From Tenacibaculum gallaicum (GTDB lineage: Bacteria > Bacteroidota > Bacteroidia > Flavobacteriales > Flavobacteriaceae), in contig NZ_QUNS01000002.1 of NCBI RefSeq assembly GCF_003387615.1, forward strand, positions 62,001 to 126,000: a DNA stretch of 64,000 bases. The letters are read 5' to 3'. Every line of letters begins with the position of its first letter. The stretch's first letter is position 1. A program made the position numbers and the translations under genes. The notes beneath the pieces are model-generated. The model had not been told where the DNA came from and searched no databases. It saw only the letters and a program-made list of their open reading frames with translations. This document shows, piece by piece, positions 50,735 through 60,254 of this stretch.

Positions 50735-53233
50735 CTAGTTATTTGGGTTTAGAATAGTGTCTATTCTATCTGCTGCATCTTGTAAGTGGTAACGAGTTAT
50801 TGTGTTACGAACTGAAGGAATACTACGCTTAATATCTTTTTGTAAACGTTTTAACTCTCCTCTTACTACTGGTTTAATATCTGATTGATTAATAGTAACG
50901 GCTGTTTGCTTGAAGTAACCTCTGTCGCTTTTAGCAGCTTTTTGATCTTTTGCTTTATTAAGTAAAAAGTCTAATCTGTCTAAATGCGCACGTTGTAAGT
51001 TTCTACGATACGGATCTATAGTTTTGTTAGCATATACTTCGTTCCAAATACCTTTGCGTAAATCCCCCATCATTTCAATAAGAGAATATGCTTTAGTTCC
51101 GTTTAAGGTTTCATTTTCAATCATACGTGTTAATCTTCCTGTTTTTAAAACCCTGTTTAACGTTCGTACTTGTAAACCTCTGATGCGCTCAATAATTCCA
51201 GAATGTTGTGTTTTGCTAATAATATTTTCGTCAATTAACCAATTTGGAGTTTTAAACAATTCGTCGTTTACAAATTGTAAAGCTCTTTTTTGATGTTCTT
51301 TTGGTACATGAATATATACAGCTCCGTCTTGGTCGGCAGTTTTAAAATACTCGTACACACCACCAATGTTTGAACTCACATGCCCCATGTATCTATTAAA
51401 TTGTCCAACTACTTGTCCGTACATAGTTTTTAGCTCCTCGTAGGTTTCACCATCTTCGGTAGTCCATTCTTCCAAACGAGGCAAAATACGTTGTAAGTTT
51501 TTAATACCATAAGCACTCGCTTTCATAGCATCGTCTCCTAAATCTTCTGTTTGAGAGCTAGGGTCAATAACATTACGAACTTGTTGGTGTCCGAATCTAT
51601 ACACAGGATTTCCAGCTTTTTCTTTAATCCATTGATGTAAGATAGATTTTTCTTCTTTTGCAGATTTTCCAAGGATAGGTCTGTATCCCCAATTAATAGC
51701 ATATTTGTCATATGGCCCAATATTTGGCATTAACGCTACACCTTTGTCTTCTGGTTGTGCTACATAGTTAAAACGAGCATAATCCATAATAGAAGGAGCA
51801 GTACCGTATTTTTGAGTAAATTTAGCAGAGCGTAAAGAATCTACAGGATAGGCAACTGAGCTTCCCATGTTATGAGGTAATCCAAGAGTGTGTCCAACTT
51901 CGTGAGAAGAAACAAAACGGATTAAGCGTCCCATAATTTCATCTTTAAACTCATTTGTTCTTGCTTCTGGATTGATAGCTGCTGTTTGTACAAAATACCA
52001 GTTGTGTAATAAGGTCATTACATTATGGTACCAGTTAATATCTGATTCTAAAATTTCTCCAGAACGTGGATCACTAACGTGAGGTCCATTTGCATTTGGA
52101 ATTGGAGAAGCTAAATAACGGACTACAGAATAACGTACATCCTCAGGACTCCAATCTGGTTTTTCTTCTTTAGTAGGTGCATCTTTAGCTATAATTGCAT
52201 TTTTAAATCCAGCAGCCTCAAAAGCAACTTGCCAATCTTCAATACCTTGTTTAATGTATTTACGCCACTTTTTTGGCGTAGCTCTATCAATGTAGTATAC
52301 AATTTGTTTCTTAGGTTCTACTAATTCACCTCTTTTAAACTTTTCAAGGTCTTCATTTTTTACTTCTAAACGCCATCTGTCTAAGTAGGTAACTGATTTA
52401 CTTTTCTGAGCATCTAAACCATAATCTGTTTGAGAACTCGTAAACCAACCTACACGCTCGTCAAAATAACGTCTTTTCATAGGTGTTTTAGGAAGTAAAA
52501 TCATAGAGTTACTCAATTCCATAGTTACTGAACCTACACTTGAATTTGATGGAGGGTTTCCAGCAATGTAAGTTTTTACATTTCTAACTTCGATGTTTTG
52601 TGGATAACTGTTAATTCGGTCAATATAAGATCTTGTTTTATCCATTTTAGAAATCTTATAACGCTTTCTATTTCTTTGAGGAAAAGCAATTGCTTTTACA
52701 TCACCTTCAAAAAGAGGGCCAGCATCAATTACCGTAGCTGTTGAGTCTTTGTTGAATGCTTTGATAGGAAAAGCATATAAAATAGGTTCAAAATTAGAGT
52801 TTACTACAGCCTCATGTACAGGTAAAATAGTGTCTGCTACAACATTGTGAGAAACTACTTTTAGTAAAATTTGTTTCTTGTTTTTTACCCAGCGTAACAC
52901 TTGTGTATTTTGTTTTCCACCACCAAAACCAATTCCGCTAGCCGTTTTAGCGATTCTAGTAACCATCAACATTTCACGGTTTAGAAGTGAATCTGGAATT
53001 TCAAATAAATAGTTAGCGTCTTTTGAGTGTACTTTAAACAACCCTTCGTCTGTTTTGTGTTTTTTGGTAACAACTTTTTCGTAAGGTTGTATACCGCCCT
53101 TTTTAGGTTTGTCTTTTTTAGTGGTAGTCTCTTTTTTTGCGTTTTTTTTCTTCTTTCGTTGTGCTTCTGCATTCAAAGAAACTCCTAAAGCAAGAAATAC
53201 CACTAAAATAGTTGAAAGTATTTTTTTAGTCAT
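50735..53233 (-). CDS. large zinc-dependent metalloprotease (DUF5117/DUF4953-like)
   Basis: 832 residues with signal peptide MTKKILSTILVVFLALGVSLNAEAQ, then a Lys-rich linker. The zinc site is SSHEVGHTLGLPHNMGSS (about 441-458), a metzincin-like HExxHxxxxxH. N-terminal domain (about 55-330; YEKVVTKKHKTDEGLFKVHSKDANYLFEI) and C-terminal helical domain (about 560-832) match the DUF5117/DUF4953 multi-domain family of Bacteroidota. Exported; substrate unknown. Monocistronic. Confidence 0.93.
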   Translation of the reverse strand: MTKKILSTILVVFLALGVSLNAEAQRKKKKNAKKETTTKKDKPKKGGIQPYEKVVTKKHKTDEGLFKVHSKDANYLFEIPDSLLNREMLMVTRIAKTASGIGFGGGKQNTQVLRWVKNKKQILLKVVSHNVVADTILPVHEAVVNSNFEPILYAFPIKAFNKDSTATVIDAGPLFEGDVKAIAFPQRNRKRYKISKMDKTRSYIDRINSYPQNIEVRNVKTYIAGNPPSNSSVGSVTMELSNSMILLPKTPMKRRYFDERVGWFTSSQTDYGLDAQKSKSVTYLDRWRLEVKNEDLEKFKRGELVEPKKQIVYYIDRATPKKWRKYIKQGIEDWQVAFEAAGFKNAIIAKDAPTKEEKPDWSPEDVRYSVVRYLASPIPNANGPHVSDPRSGEILESDINWYHNVMTLLHNWYFVQTAAINPEARTNEFKDEIMGRLIRFVSSHEVGHTLGLPHNMGSSVAYPVDSLRSAKFTQKYGTAPSIMDYARFNYVAQPEDKGVALMPNIGPYDKYAINWGYRPILGKSAKEEKSILHQWIKEKAGNPVYRFGHQQVRNVIDPSSQTEDLGDDAMKASAYGIKNLQRILPRLEEWTTEDGETYEELKTMYGQVVGQFNRYMGHVSSNIGGVYEYFKTADQDGAVYIHVPKEHQKRALQFVNDELFKTPNWLIDENIISKTQHSGIIERIRGLQVRTLNRVLKTGRLTRMIENETLNGTKAYSLIEMMGDLRKGIWNEVYANKTIDPYRRNLQRAHLDRLDFLLNKAKDQKAAKSDRGYFKQTAVTINQSDIKPVVRGELKRLQKDIKRSIPSVRNTITRYHLQDAADRIDTILNPNN

Positions 53234-53368
53234 TGTAAAAATTAATTGAATAAATAAGGGTGGAATTTAGTAAAACTACTTCCAGAAGTATCTTAATTAA
53301 TTGTTAAAGAGGTATTTTTACGTATAGCATTCTCTTTATTTATGGCTAGTTTTCAGTTTATTACTGTA

Positions 53369-53398
53369 TTGTAGTGTAAATAAAACCCCGTACCTTTG
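53369..53398 (+). promoter_or_regulatory. promoter of the YgiQ gene
   Basis: TTG, 19 bases, TACCTTTG: full match to the Bacteroidota consensus. The -7 G is only 7 bp before the start codon, so the transcript would be leaderless or nearly so. Confidence 0.8.
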
Positions 53399-53405
53399 CA
53401 GCGGC

Positions 53406-55358
53406 ATGAGAATAAGACGAGTTTCAGATTGGTTACCGACTACAAATAAGGAGGTGAAGTTAAGAGGATGGGATGAATTAGACGTAATCCTGTTTAGTGG
53501 AGATGCATATGTAGATCATCCATCATTTGGTCCTGCAGTAATTGGACGTATTTTAGAGAGTTATGGCTTGCGTGTGGCAATTGTTCCGCAACCGAGTGTA
53601 CATGATAATTTGCAAGATTTTGAGAAGTTAGGAACTCCTAGGTTATTTTTTGCGATTACAGGTGGATGTATGGATCCGATGGTAAGTAATTACACGGCTA
53701 GTAAACGCCGTCGTGATAAAGATGCTTATACTCCTAATGGAGATAAAGGGTTTAGACCTGATTATGCAACTTCGGTATATTCTAAAATTTTAAAGGAAAA
53801 GTTTCCAGATGTTCCAGTGTTAATTGGTGGAATTGAAGCTTCATTACGTCGTGTTACACATTACGATTATTGGTCTGATAAACTACTACCAACGATTTTA
53901 GAAACTTCTAAAGCCGATATGTTGGTATACGGAATGGGAGAGCAGCCACTAAGAGAAATTGTTGAGTTGTTGCAAAAAGGTGTACCGTTTTCGAGTTTAA
54001 AAACTATTAAGCAAACAGCTGTTTTATTAGAAGGAGCAGAAAAAACTCCGAAAAATAAAAACTGGGATGATATAGAAATTAATTCGCATGAAAATTGTTT
54101 GAAAGATAAGAAGGCGTATGCTTCTAATTTTAAAGTAATAGAGCAGGAGTCGAACAAATTATACGCACGTCGTATTTTTCAAAAAGTTGGAAATAAAAAG
54201 CTGATGATTAATCCGCCGTTTCCAACAATGACGGAGGAAGAAATTGATGCTTCATTCGATTTACCTTTTACACGATTACCACACCCTAAGTATAACAAAC
54301 GTGGGCCTATTCCTGCGTTTGAAATGATTAAGTTTTCTATTAATATTCACCGTGGATGTTTTGGAGGATGTAGTTTTTGTACTATTTCAGCGCACCAAGG
54401 AAAGTTTATAGCGAGTAGGAGTCAAGAATCTGTTTTAAAAGAAGTGGATCAGGTTGCTCAGATGGATGATTTTAAAGGCTACTTATCTGATATTGGTGGC
54501 CCATCTGCGAATATGTATAAAATGAAGGGTAAAGTACAATCGATTTGTGACAAATGTGTTGCTCCGTCGTGTATTTCACCTGTAATTTGTAGTAATTTAG
54601 ATACCTCGCACAAACCATTGACAAAATTGTATCAGGCGGTTGACGCACACCCAAAAGTGAAAAAATCATTTATTGGTAGTGGTATTCGACATGATATGTT
54701 AGTGCCTGAGTTTAATAAAAATGCAGATCCTAAAGAGTTAGATGCCTACACAGAAGAGGTGATGACAAAGCACGTTTCTGGACGTTTAAAAGTAGCACCA
54801 GAACATACATCAGATCCAGTATTAAAGTTAATGCGTAAACCTTCGTTTAAATATTTTCATTTATTCAAAGATAGGTTTGATCGTATTAATGTTAAAAAGA
54901 AATTAAAACTTCAATTAATACCATATTTTATTTCAAGTCATCCAGCTTGTGAAGAGGAAGATATGGCAAACTTAGCTGCTGAGACCAAAGATATGGGCTT
55001 TCAGTTAGAACAGGTGCAAGGATTTACGCCAACACCAATGACAGTTGCTACGGTAATTTATTACAGTGGGTATCATCCTTATACATTAAAAGAAGTAAAA
55101 ACTCCGAAGACTAAAAAAGAGAAGGAAGATCAGCACAAATTTTTCTTTTGGTATAAAAAGGAAAATAAAAAATGGATAAAGGATACGTTGACTAAGGTTG
55201 GACGTAATGATTTACTGAAAAAATTATTACCTGAAGATACTTCGTGGCGTAAAAACAAAGCAGGAAAAGCTAAAAATACATTTGATGATACTGTGACGTA
55301 TAAATCATCAAAACCCTCTAGAAGAAAGAACAAAGGTTTTAAAAAGAAGAGACGATAA
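53406..55358 (+). CDS. YgiQ-family radical-SAM protein
   Basis: 650 residues. N-terminal region VILFSGDAYVDHPSFGPAVIGRILESYG is the B12-binding-like YgiQ domain. The radical-SAM CxxxCxxC is in INIHRGCFGGCSFCTIS (Cys about 318-325). Further cysteines are in ICDKCVAPSCISPVICSN. C-terminal DUF3362 and a basic tail (SRRKNKGFKKKRR). The start agrees with the family (RVSDWLPTTNKEVKLRGWDELD). Function not established; the fold suggests Fe-S-dependent modification. Confidence 0.93.
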   Translation: MRIRRVSDWLPTTNKEVKLRGWDELDVILFSGDAYVDHPSFGPAVIGRILESYGLRVAIVPQPSVHDNLQDFEKLGTPRLFFAITGGCMDPMVSNYTASKRRRDKDAYTPNGDKGFRPDYATSVYSKILKEKFPDVPVLIGGIEASLRRVTHYDYWSDKLLPTILETSKADMLVYGMGEQPLREIVELLQKGVPFSSLKTIKQTAVLLEGAEKTPKNKNWDDIEINSHENCLKDKKAYASNFKVIEQESNKLYARRIFQKVGNKKLMINPPFPTMTEEEIDASFDLPFTRLPHPKYNKRGPIPAFEMIKFSINIHRGCFGGCSFCTISAHQGKFIASRSQESVLKEVDQVAQMDDFKGYLSDIGGPSANMYKMKGKVQSICDKCVAPSCISPVICSNLDTSHKPLTKLYQAVDAHPKVKKSFIGSGIRHDMLVPEFNKNADPKELDAYTEEVMTKHVSGRLKVAPEHTSDPVLKLMRKPSFKYFHLFKDRFDRINVKKKLKLQLIPYFISSHPACEEEDMANLAAETKDMGFQLEQVQGFTPTPMTVATVIYYSGYHPYTLKEVKTPKTKKEKEDQHKFFFWYKKENKKWIKDTLTKVGRNDLLKKLLPEDTSWRKNKAGKAKNTFDDTVTYKSSKPSRRKNKGFKKKRR

Positions 55359-55362
55359 AAAT

Positions 55363-55390
55363 AAAAAATCCGCTGTTAGGCGGATTTTTT
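55363..55390. terminator. rho-independent terminator between convergent genes
   Basis: ATCCGC tgttag GCGGAT, flanked by A5 and T6. Confidence 0.9.
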
Positions 55391-55392
55391 AT

Positions 55393-55647
55393 TTATGCTT
55401 CGTTTTCTAAACGATTTCGTTTCATTTCAAAAGCTTCGGTAGCTTGCTTTATGATTTTTAAGGTATCAGAAGCTCTTACCATTACATTTTCCAACTCTTT
55501 GTCTAGGTCTTTTGATTGAATATCGAATAATTGAACTTCCACAACTCCAATTTTTTCAACTAAACTTTTCTGCGTGTTTTTAATATCCTCCATTTTTACT
55601 AAAACGGAGTTCATTGTATCGAGTCTTTTTTGTTCTTGATCTGTCAT
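55393..55647 (-). CDS. hypothetical coiled-coil protein
   Basis: 84 residues, nearly all helical with heptad pattern (TDQEQKRLDTMNSVLVKMEDIK, VEKIGVVEVQLFDIQ). No signal peptide or known domain seen. It is conserved-looking in codon use with its neighbours and ends next to the bidirectional terminator. Function unknown. Confidence 0.65.
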   Translation of the reverse strand: MTDQEQKRLDTMNSVLVKMEDIKNTQKSLVEKIGVVEVQLFDIQSKDLDKELENVMVRASDTLKIIKQATEAFEMKRNRLENEA

Positions 55648-55751
55648 AAGTTTCTTTTTAATTTCAAATAAGATATGAAAAAATCAAGAGTTAAGCAAAT
55701 TGAGTGGTTTTTAATGTGTTGATATATAGTGTTTTTAGTAGGGGATTGAAT

Positions 55752-55781
55752 AAAAAAAAGCAGGAGTTAAATTCCTGCTTT
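55752..55781 (-). terminator. rho-independent terminator of the NAMPT gene
   Basis: Stem AAAGCAGGA / TCCTGCTTT, followed on the minus strand by T8. It lies 7 bp after the stop and ends the NAD cluster. Confidence 0.88.
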
Positions 55782-55787
55782 CTTATA

Positions 55788-57260
55788 CTATTCTGTAAGT
55801 TCTAACACACGGTTTCTAGTACGAAGTCTTATTTCACTAAGTTTTTCATCGACTAACAATTTTCCGTTTCTAAAAACTTCTCGTAATTCGCCTTCTTGTT
55901 CTTCTTCCCAACTTACTTGATCGTGTAATTTGTACTCTCCATCTTTTAGCGTTATTTTTAATAGCCCTTTAGCAGATTTTTTTGTTCCATCATCTGTAAT
56001 TGGATCTTTAAAAATTGCTCTTCCTTCTCCATCTACTTCTCCGTAAGTTGCTTTCATGGCAAAACCAAAAGTATCTCTGGTATTGTATTGATAGGTAAAA
56101 GAACCAATTCCTAGCACTACATTAGTAGAAGCAAATCCTTTTTGTTTTAAGCGTTCACAAATTTGTGTTGCTCTTTCAAGGGTAATACTATCGCCATAAA
56201 TAGCTCCGATATGACTATCTAGTTCTTTGTATCCTTTTGCATTGGTTGCTCCTCCAAAAACTTCCCAAAGCAGTTGTATAACTCCTTTTTGTGCTGCTTC
56301 TGTCTTACCGTTTGGATTTCCGCAAATAATATCTACAGGATCACCACTATCTGGTCTTATGACTACTTTTCCATCTCTAGCCATCACTTCTTCTTTTAGG
56401 CTTGGTAAGTATTCGGTAAGAACCTTCCATAAATCCCAAGTATCAGAAACAATAGAAACAATACCGTTTGGGTATACTTCCGTAATTAATCTTTTAAAAG
56501 TTTCTTCTTCACGGCTGTTAGTTCCCATACACATTACAGAGTGTTCAGTTGCCGCAACAGAACCTCCAATTAATTCGTTGTCAGAATCTGCATTGTAGTA
56601 CTTTTCTAAAAAATCTACAGCAGGAATTGTATCTGTACCAGTAAAACTTAATAAGTGACCAGCAGCACTCATTTCTGCAGCTTCTAAACCAGCCATTCCT
56701 CTCATAGAAAAGTCGTGTCCTTGCCAATCTACCATTTCAGGGACAGATGAGGTTTCTTGTGCGTATTTGTCTAATATTTTTCTGTATTGTTTTGCGATGG
56801 TTGCAGAATTACATGGTAACCAAACTGTGGTAGATAATAAGGTTTCAAAATAGTTGGTTAGCCAAAAGAATTCTGGTAATGTATTATACATGGTAAACAT
56901 TGGTACTCTGATAGGAACTTCTACACCTTCAGGTAATGCTTTAAAAGTCATAGGAATGTACCCTAAATCGTGTAACGCAGCAATATGCTCAATACCTACT
57001 GAATTTTCACCTAAATAATTATTGATTCTTCTACTGTATTGTTTGCAAATTTCTTCTTTTGGTTTGTTAAAGAAGTTGGTTTTAAATTCTTCAATGATGT
57101 ATTTTTTGATGAAGTATTGCAGTCCAAAAAAAACAACCTTCTCAACACCTTGAATTCTACTTTTTCTTGGGGTCCAGTTTGAATATACTAACGTGGTATT
57201 GTTAGGGTATTGTCTTCTGTGGTCTACTTTATAACCGTCTGTATATAATAATGGGTTCAT
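55788..57260 (-). CDS. nadV: nicotinamide phosphoribosyltransferase (NAMPT-type)
   Basis: 490 residues, the length of eukaryote-like NAMPT and longer than nicotinate enzymes. It condenses nicotinamide with PRPP to NMN in one step. Motifs: MNPLLYTDGYKVDHRRQYPN, a middle region SFTGTDTIPAVDFLEKYY, and IRPDSGDPVDI (PRPP/phosphate site, about 305-315), FGFAMKATY. PRPP would come from the Prs encoded in the same cluster. The start codon is 15 bp from a 21-bp operator shared with prs and the Nudix regulator. Last gene of the island. Confidence 0.93.
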   Translation of the reverse strand: MNPLLYTDGYKVDHRRQYPNNTTLVYSNWTPRKSRIQGVEKVVFFGLQYFIKKYIIEEFKTNFFNKPKEEICKQYSRRINNYLGENSVGIEHIAALHDLGYIPMTFKALPEGVEVPIRVPMFTMYNTLPEFFWLTNYFETLLSTTVWLPCNSATIAKQYRKILDKYAQETSSVPEMVDWQGHDFSMRGMAGLEAAEMSAAGHLLSFTGTDTIPAVDFLEKYYNADSDNELIGGSVAATEHSVMCMGTNSREEETFKRLITEVYPNGIVSIVSDTWDLWKVLTEYLPSLKEEVMARDGKVVIRPDSGDPVDIICGNPNGKTEAAQKGVIQLLWEVFGGATNAKGYKELDSHIGAIYGDSITLERATQICERLKQKGFASTNVVLGIGSFTYQYNTRDTFGFAMKATYGEVDGEGRAIFKDPITDDGTKKSAKGLLKITLKDGEYKLHDQVSWEEEQEGELREVFRNGKLLVDEKLSEIRLRTRNRVLELTE

Positions 57261-57274
57261 AGTTTGTTGTTTTA

Positions 57275-57295
57275 TTTGTGTTAAATTTACGCAAA
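57275..57295 (-). promoter_or_regulatory. predicted NrtR operator upstream of nadV
   Basis: On the minus strand TTTGCGTAAA-TTTAACACAAA. It matches the other two sites (61609-61629 and 62363-62383) at most positions: TTTG(T/C)GTAAA...AC(A/G)CAAA. The -7-like TTAATTTG overlaps its first TTTG. Location 14 bp before the start codon fits repression. Confidence 0.7.
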
Positions 57296-57328
57296 TTAAA
57301 ATTAACTGACAATTAAATCTTTGAAATT

Positions 57329-58339
57329 TTAGTTTACCCCCTCTAAATATTGATTAAAAAGAGAAGATATTTCTTCTATATATTGTTTCCCTTCAACATT
57401 CTCAATCATAAAATCAGGAAGGCTTTCAACTCCATACAATCCTGAGTTAATTCCTGTTGTTATAGATGCTACAGAGTCAACATCACCTCCAAGAAAAATA
57501 GATTTCTTAAGAGCATCAAAAGCACTTGTACTATTTTTTAAGATATATAGAACACAGCCTGTGGTGTATTTTGAATCTGATGGCATACCGTTAATCCCAT
57601 CTAAAAAATATGGTTTTCTTATGGGTTGATGTCCGCATAATGTTTCGTAATTACTCTTAGTTAATATCTCATTTGATTTTATCTTATTAACAGAGGTAAG
57701 GTAATTTTTATATTCACCATTTAGATTTACTTTTTCTATACAGTATTTTATGAGGTTTTCTTTATTTCCTTTTTTTATAAGTAAGTACTCAGTAGCTCTT
57801 GCAATGCATTGACTACTAAGTATGGCATTTATATTAGGATGTGTTGCATTAGCATTGATCTCTGCATATTTATTAATGAGATTTGAAGGAATAAAGCCTA
57901 GTGGGACTGATCTCATAGCTGGAGCATTTCCGGGAGTTGATCTATTTCTTTGAAAGTTTTTAATTTCTCTAATTGTCATTTCTCCAGAAAAAAACCACCT
58001 CATTGATCCATGACCATTTCTGCCGTAGCCTTTTTCATGTTTACCTTTGTTGTATTCATCTTCCCATTTCTCTATTAGTAAATTTTCATTAAACTCTTTT
58101 TTTGAATAAAGAGCTTTTATAAGTCCAATTGTCATTTCTGTATCGTCTGTGTACTGCCAATCGTAATAATTTTCTGTAAAAGCACTTAACTTATCAGCTG
58201 AGACTTTAATTAAGTGGCGTACGTTGATGAATTTGGTAAAATCTACATTTTTTTGAATCCAATTTCTATCTTGAAACTCTAAGCCAGCACCAAAAGCGTC
58301 TCCTATAGCTATACCCAGTAAAACATTGTATAAATTCAC
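57329..58339 (-). CDS. ADP-ribosylglycohydrolase family protein
   Basis: 336 residues with GTG start. Family motifs for the two-Mg2+ site: LGIAIGDAFGAGLEF near the N-terminus, YTDDTEMTIGLIKA (about 63-74) and LGGDVDSVASITTGINSGLYG (about 287-307). These enzymes remove ADP-ribose from Arg, Ser or small molecules. Here the Mg motif reads GGDVDS instead of GGDTDT. It lies in the NAD/ADP-ribose operon, between the NADAR and nadV genes, so it likely frees ADP-ribose from a conjugate made in the cell. Confidence 0.88.
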   Translation of the reverse strand: MNLYNVLLGIAIGDAFGAGLEFQDRNWIQKNVDFTKFINVRHLIKVSADKLSAFTENYYDWQYTDDTEMTIGLIKALYSKKEFNENLLIEKWEDEYNKGKHEKGYGRNGHGSMRWFFSGEMTIREIKNFQRNRSTPGNAPAMRSVPLGFIPSNLINKYAEINANATHPNINAILSSQCIARATEYLLIKKGNKENLIKYCIEKVNLNGEYKNYLTSVNKIKSNEILTKSNYETLCGHQPIRKPYFLDGINGMPSDSKYTTGCVLYILKNSTSAFDALKKSIFLGGDVDSVASITTGINSGLYGVESLPDFMIENVEGKQYIEEISSLFNQYLEGVN

Positions 58340-58381
58340 AATATCATATTTAATTATATCTAAACTTTTGTAGTCAAATGT

Positions 58382-58936
58382 TTATGATTTTTTGTTTAAT
58401 AAGTCTCTAACTTCCATTAAGACATAGCCTAATAAATTGTGCCCTTTCCATAACTCTGGATTAGTAACATTAGGATTGTCAGCAGACATTCCAATTCCCC
58501 ATATAGAATCAACAGGGCTTGCTTCTACTATAATTCTATCTTTTGTGTTTAATAAAAATTCTTTTAAGTCTTTATTTTGAGAAAATTTAGCATGGTTGGC
58601 TTTTACGACGATTTCGAATTTGTGTTGATCCCATACTTCTGGAGAAAAGTTTTTAACCTTCCTCCCTAGTTTTTTTACTTGATGAGGTGTACTAGCAGAA
58701 AGGATTTCTTGTAAAGTTTCTTCACCATTAAACACTTTCGCTTTACCAGCCATCATATAATGCTCAGCAGTAGGGTAGGTAATACCATCGATTTCAAAAG
58801 AAGCTTTCCACCACTGGCTGAAACAGCTTTTACCGACGCTTCCATCCTTGTTGGGTTGATGCCCCCAAAAAAATAAGAATTTTAAGTTTTCATTATTGTT
58901 GTAACGTGCTATTATTGTTTCGTTATTATATTTCAT
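58382..58936 (-). CDS. NADAR (YbiA-like) family protein
   Basis: 184 residues. Recognised by FLFFWGHQ, CFSQWWKASFEIDGITYPTAEHYMMAGKAKVF, ILSASTPHQVKKLGRKVKNF, SPVDSIWGIGMSADN and NLLGYVLMEVRDLL. Known NADAR proteins remove ADP-ribose from guanine bases in DNA/RNA (or act on riboflavin intermediates in the RibX fusion). With a KptA and a macro domain in the same operon, the nucleic-acid de-ADP-ribosylation role is the better guess. Confidence 0.92.
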   Translation of the reverse strand: MKYNNETIIARYNNNENLKFLFFWGHQPNKDGSVGKSCFSQWWKASFEIDGITYPTAEHYMMAGKAKVFNGEETLQEILSASTPHQVKKLGRKVKNFSPEVWDQHKFEIVVKANHAKFSQNKDLKEFLLNTKDRIIVEASPVDSIWGIGMSADNPNVTNPELWKGHNLLGYVLMEVRDLLNKKS

Positions 58937-58958
58937 AGTATTATTATTTAGATGAATT

Positions 58959-59684
58959 TTAATTCCTTCCTTTTTCGTTTTTATACAAAGTTTTTACTTG
59001 GTCGCTTTGCCAAAATTCTTTGCTGTCGATATCTATAATAGTTAAATATCCTGTAAATGCAGCTCCTGTATCAATGTTCCATAGGTTTAAAGCGTTTATA
59101 GGTTTTGATGAATTGTAGCGTATAGTTGGGGTGTGACCAATGTATATTTCTGAATAATGTGTAAATCTTTCAGGGTATAATTCTGACTCTTTAGGTAAAT
59201 CTTTATCAGTAGCTAAAGCAGTTTCCCATAAGGTTCTATCAAAATGATAATTTAATTTGAAAGTCTCTTTTTCAACTCCATGCATAGAAGTGAATCCAGC
59301 ATGTATAAACAAACGATTTTTACTATCGATATGGTAAGGTTTCATTTGTTGAAAAAAAGCTAAATGTTTTTGTCTTTCTTTTTCTGAATAAGATTCGTAG
59401 CTTTTTTTGGTTTCTTCACCACCATGTGCTAACCAAATGGTTTCACCTTTACCAGTTCTCAACCAATCTTCACACCACAAATCATGATTCCCTTTAATAA
59501 AAACGCATTGATGCTTTTTATTTAGCTCTATTAAATAATCAATGACTTGTGCAGACTCACTCCAACCGTCCACATAATCACCAAGAAAAATTAAGGTAGC
59601 TTCTAAGGTAACTTTGGCTTTTTTTAAAACTTGGGGTAAGGCTTTTAAGCCTCCATGAATATCACCAATGACAAATGTTTTCAT
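58959..59684 (-). CDS. PPP-type metallophosphoesterase
   Basis: 241 residues. Metal sites: GDIHGG (7-12), GDYVDGWSES (35-44), GNHDLW (65-70), then IHAGFTSMHG and IGHTPTIRY. This is the protein-phosphatase-like (ApaH/PrpE-like) PPP family. Start 4 bp after the kptA stop, so translation is coupled. In this operon it might hydrolyse a phosphate on ADP-ribose, e.g. ADP-ribose 1''-phosphate, or a nucleoside polyphosphate; inference only. Confidence 0.85.
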   Translation of the reverse strand: MKTFVIGDIHGGLKALPQVLKKAKVTLEATLIFLGDYVDGWSESAQVIDYLIELNKKHQCVFIKGNHDLWCEDWLRTGKGETIWLAHGGEETKKSYESYSEKERQKHLAFFQQMKPYHIDSKNRLFIHAGFTSMHGVEKETFKLNYHFDRTLWETALATDKDLPKESELYPERFTHYSEIYIGHTPTIRYNSSKPINALNLWNIDTGAAFTGYLTIIDIDSKEFWQSDQVKTLYKNEKGRN

Positions 59685-59688
59685 ACTA

Positions 59689-60243
59689 TTATAAATCTAA
59701 AAATTCAATAAATTCAGCCGGGACAAGATTCGTTAACCAAACTCCATTTTCAGATAAAAAGAACTCATATCCTTTTTTATACATAGCCCCTGACTGAACA
59801 GTTAAAATTATAGGTTTACCTCTTCTACTACCTACTTTTTTAGCAGTTTCTAAGTCAGAACTCAAATGAACATGTTGCCTACTCATTTTTTGTAATCCAT
59901 TTTCTTTTATTGAGGGAATAAATTCAGCTACAGTTCCATGATATAAAAATTGAGGAGGAGTCTTTGTTTCAGTTGCTATTATTACATTCTTCAATGAATG
60001 TCCTTGATTTGCTCTTATTTTAGTTTGATTTTCATTTAATGAAAATCGTTGTTTGTCGTTATTTTTTACGATAAATTTCAGTTCTTCTTTTGTAAAAGTA
60101 ACTCCGTTGTTACTTGATTTGTTCAAAAGTTCTTCTACTGAAGCCCATCCGCTGATATCTAATTTTAGACCAATTTTTTCAGGCTGATGCCTTAATATTA
60201 GGCTTAAAAACTTACTTATTCTTTTTGTGTTTTTTTCATTCAT
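59689..60243 (-). CDS. kptA: RNA 2'-phosphotransferase (Tpt1/KptA)
   Basis: 184 residues, same length as E. coli KptA. It moves an internal RNA 2'-phosphate to NAD+, giving ADP-ribose 1'',2''-cyclic phosphate and nicotinamide. Conserved residues: SLILRHQPEKIGL (Arg18-His19), IRANQGHS (Arg77), FLYHGT (101-104), and RQHVHLS (Arg122, His124, His126). The nicotinamide released is the substrate of NadV in the same cluster, and the cyclic ADP-ribose phosphate is a substrate of Poa1-like macro enzymes. A normal bacterial tRNA-splicing substrate does not exist, so the RNA target is open. Confidence 0.95.
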   Translation of the reverse strand: MNEKNTKRISKFLSLILRHQPEKIGLKLDISGWASVEELLNKSSNNGVTFTKEELKFIVKNNDKQRFSLNENQTKIRANQGHSLKNVIIATETKTPPQFLYHGTVAEFIPSIKENGLQKMSRQHVHLSSDLETAKKVGSRRGKPIILTVQSGAMYKKGYEFFLSENGVWLTNLVPAEFIEFLDL

Positions 60244-60254
60244 AATTTAGATTT

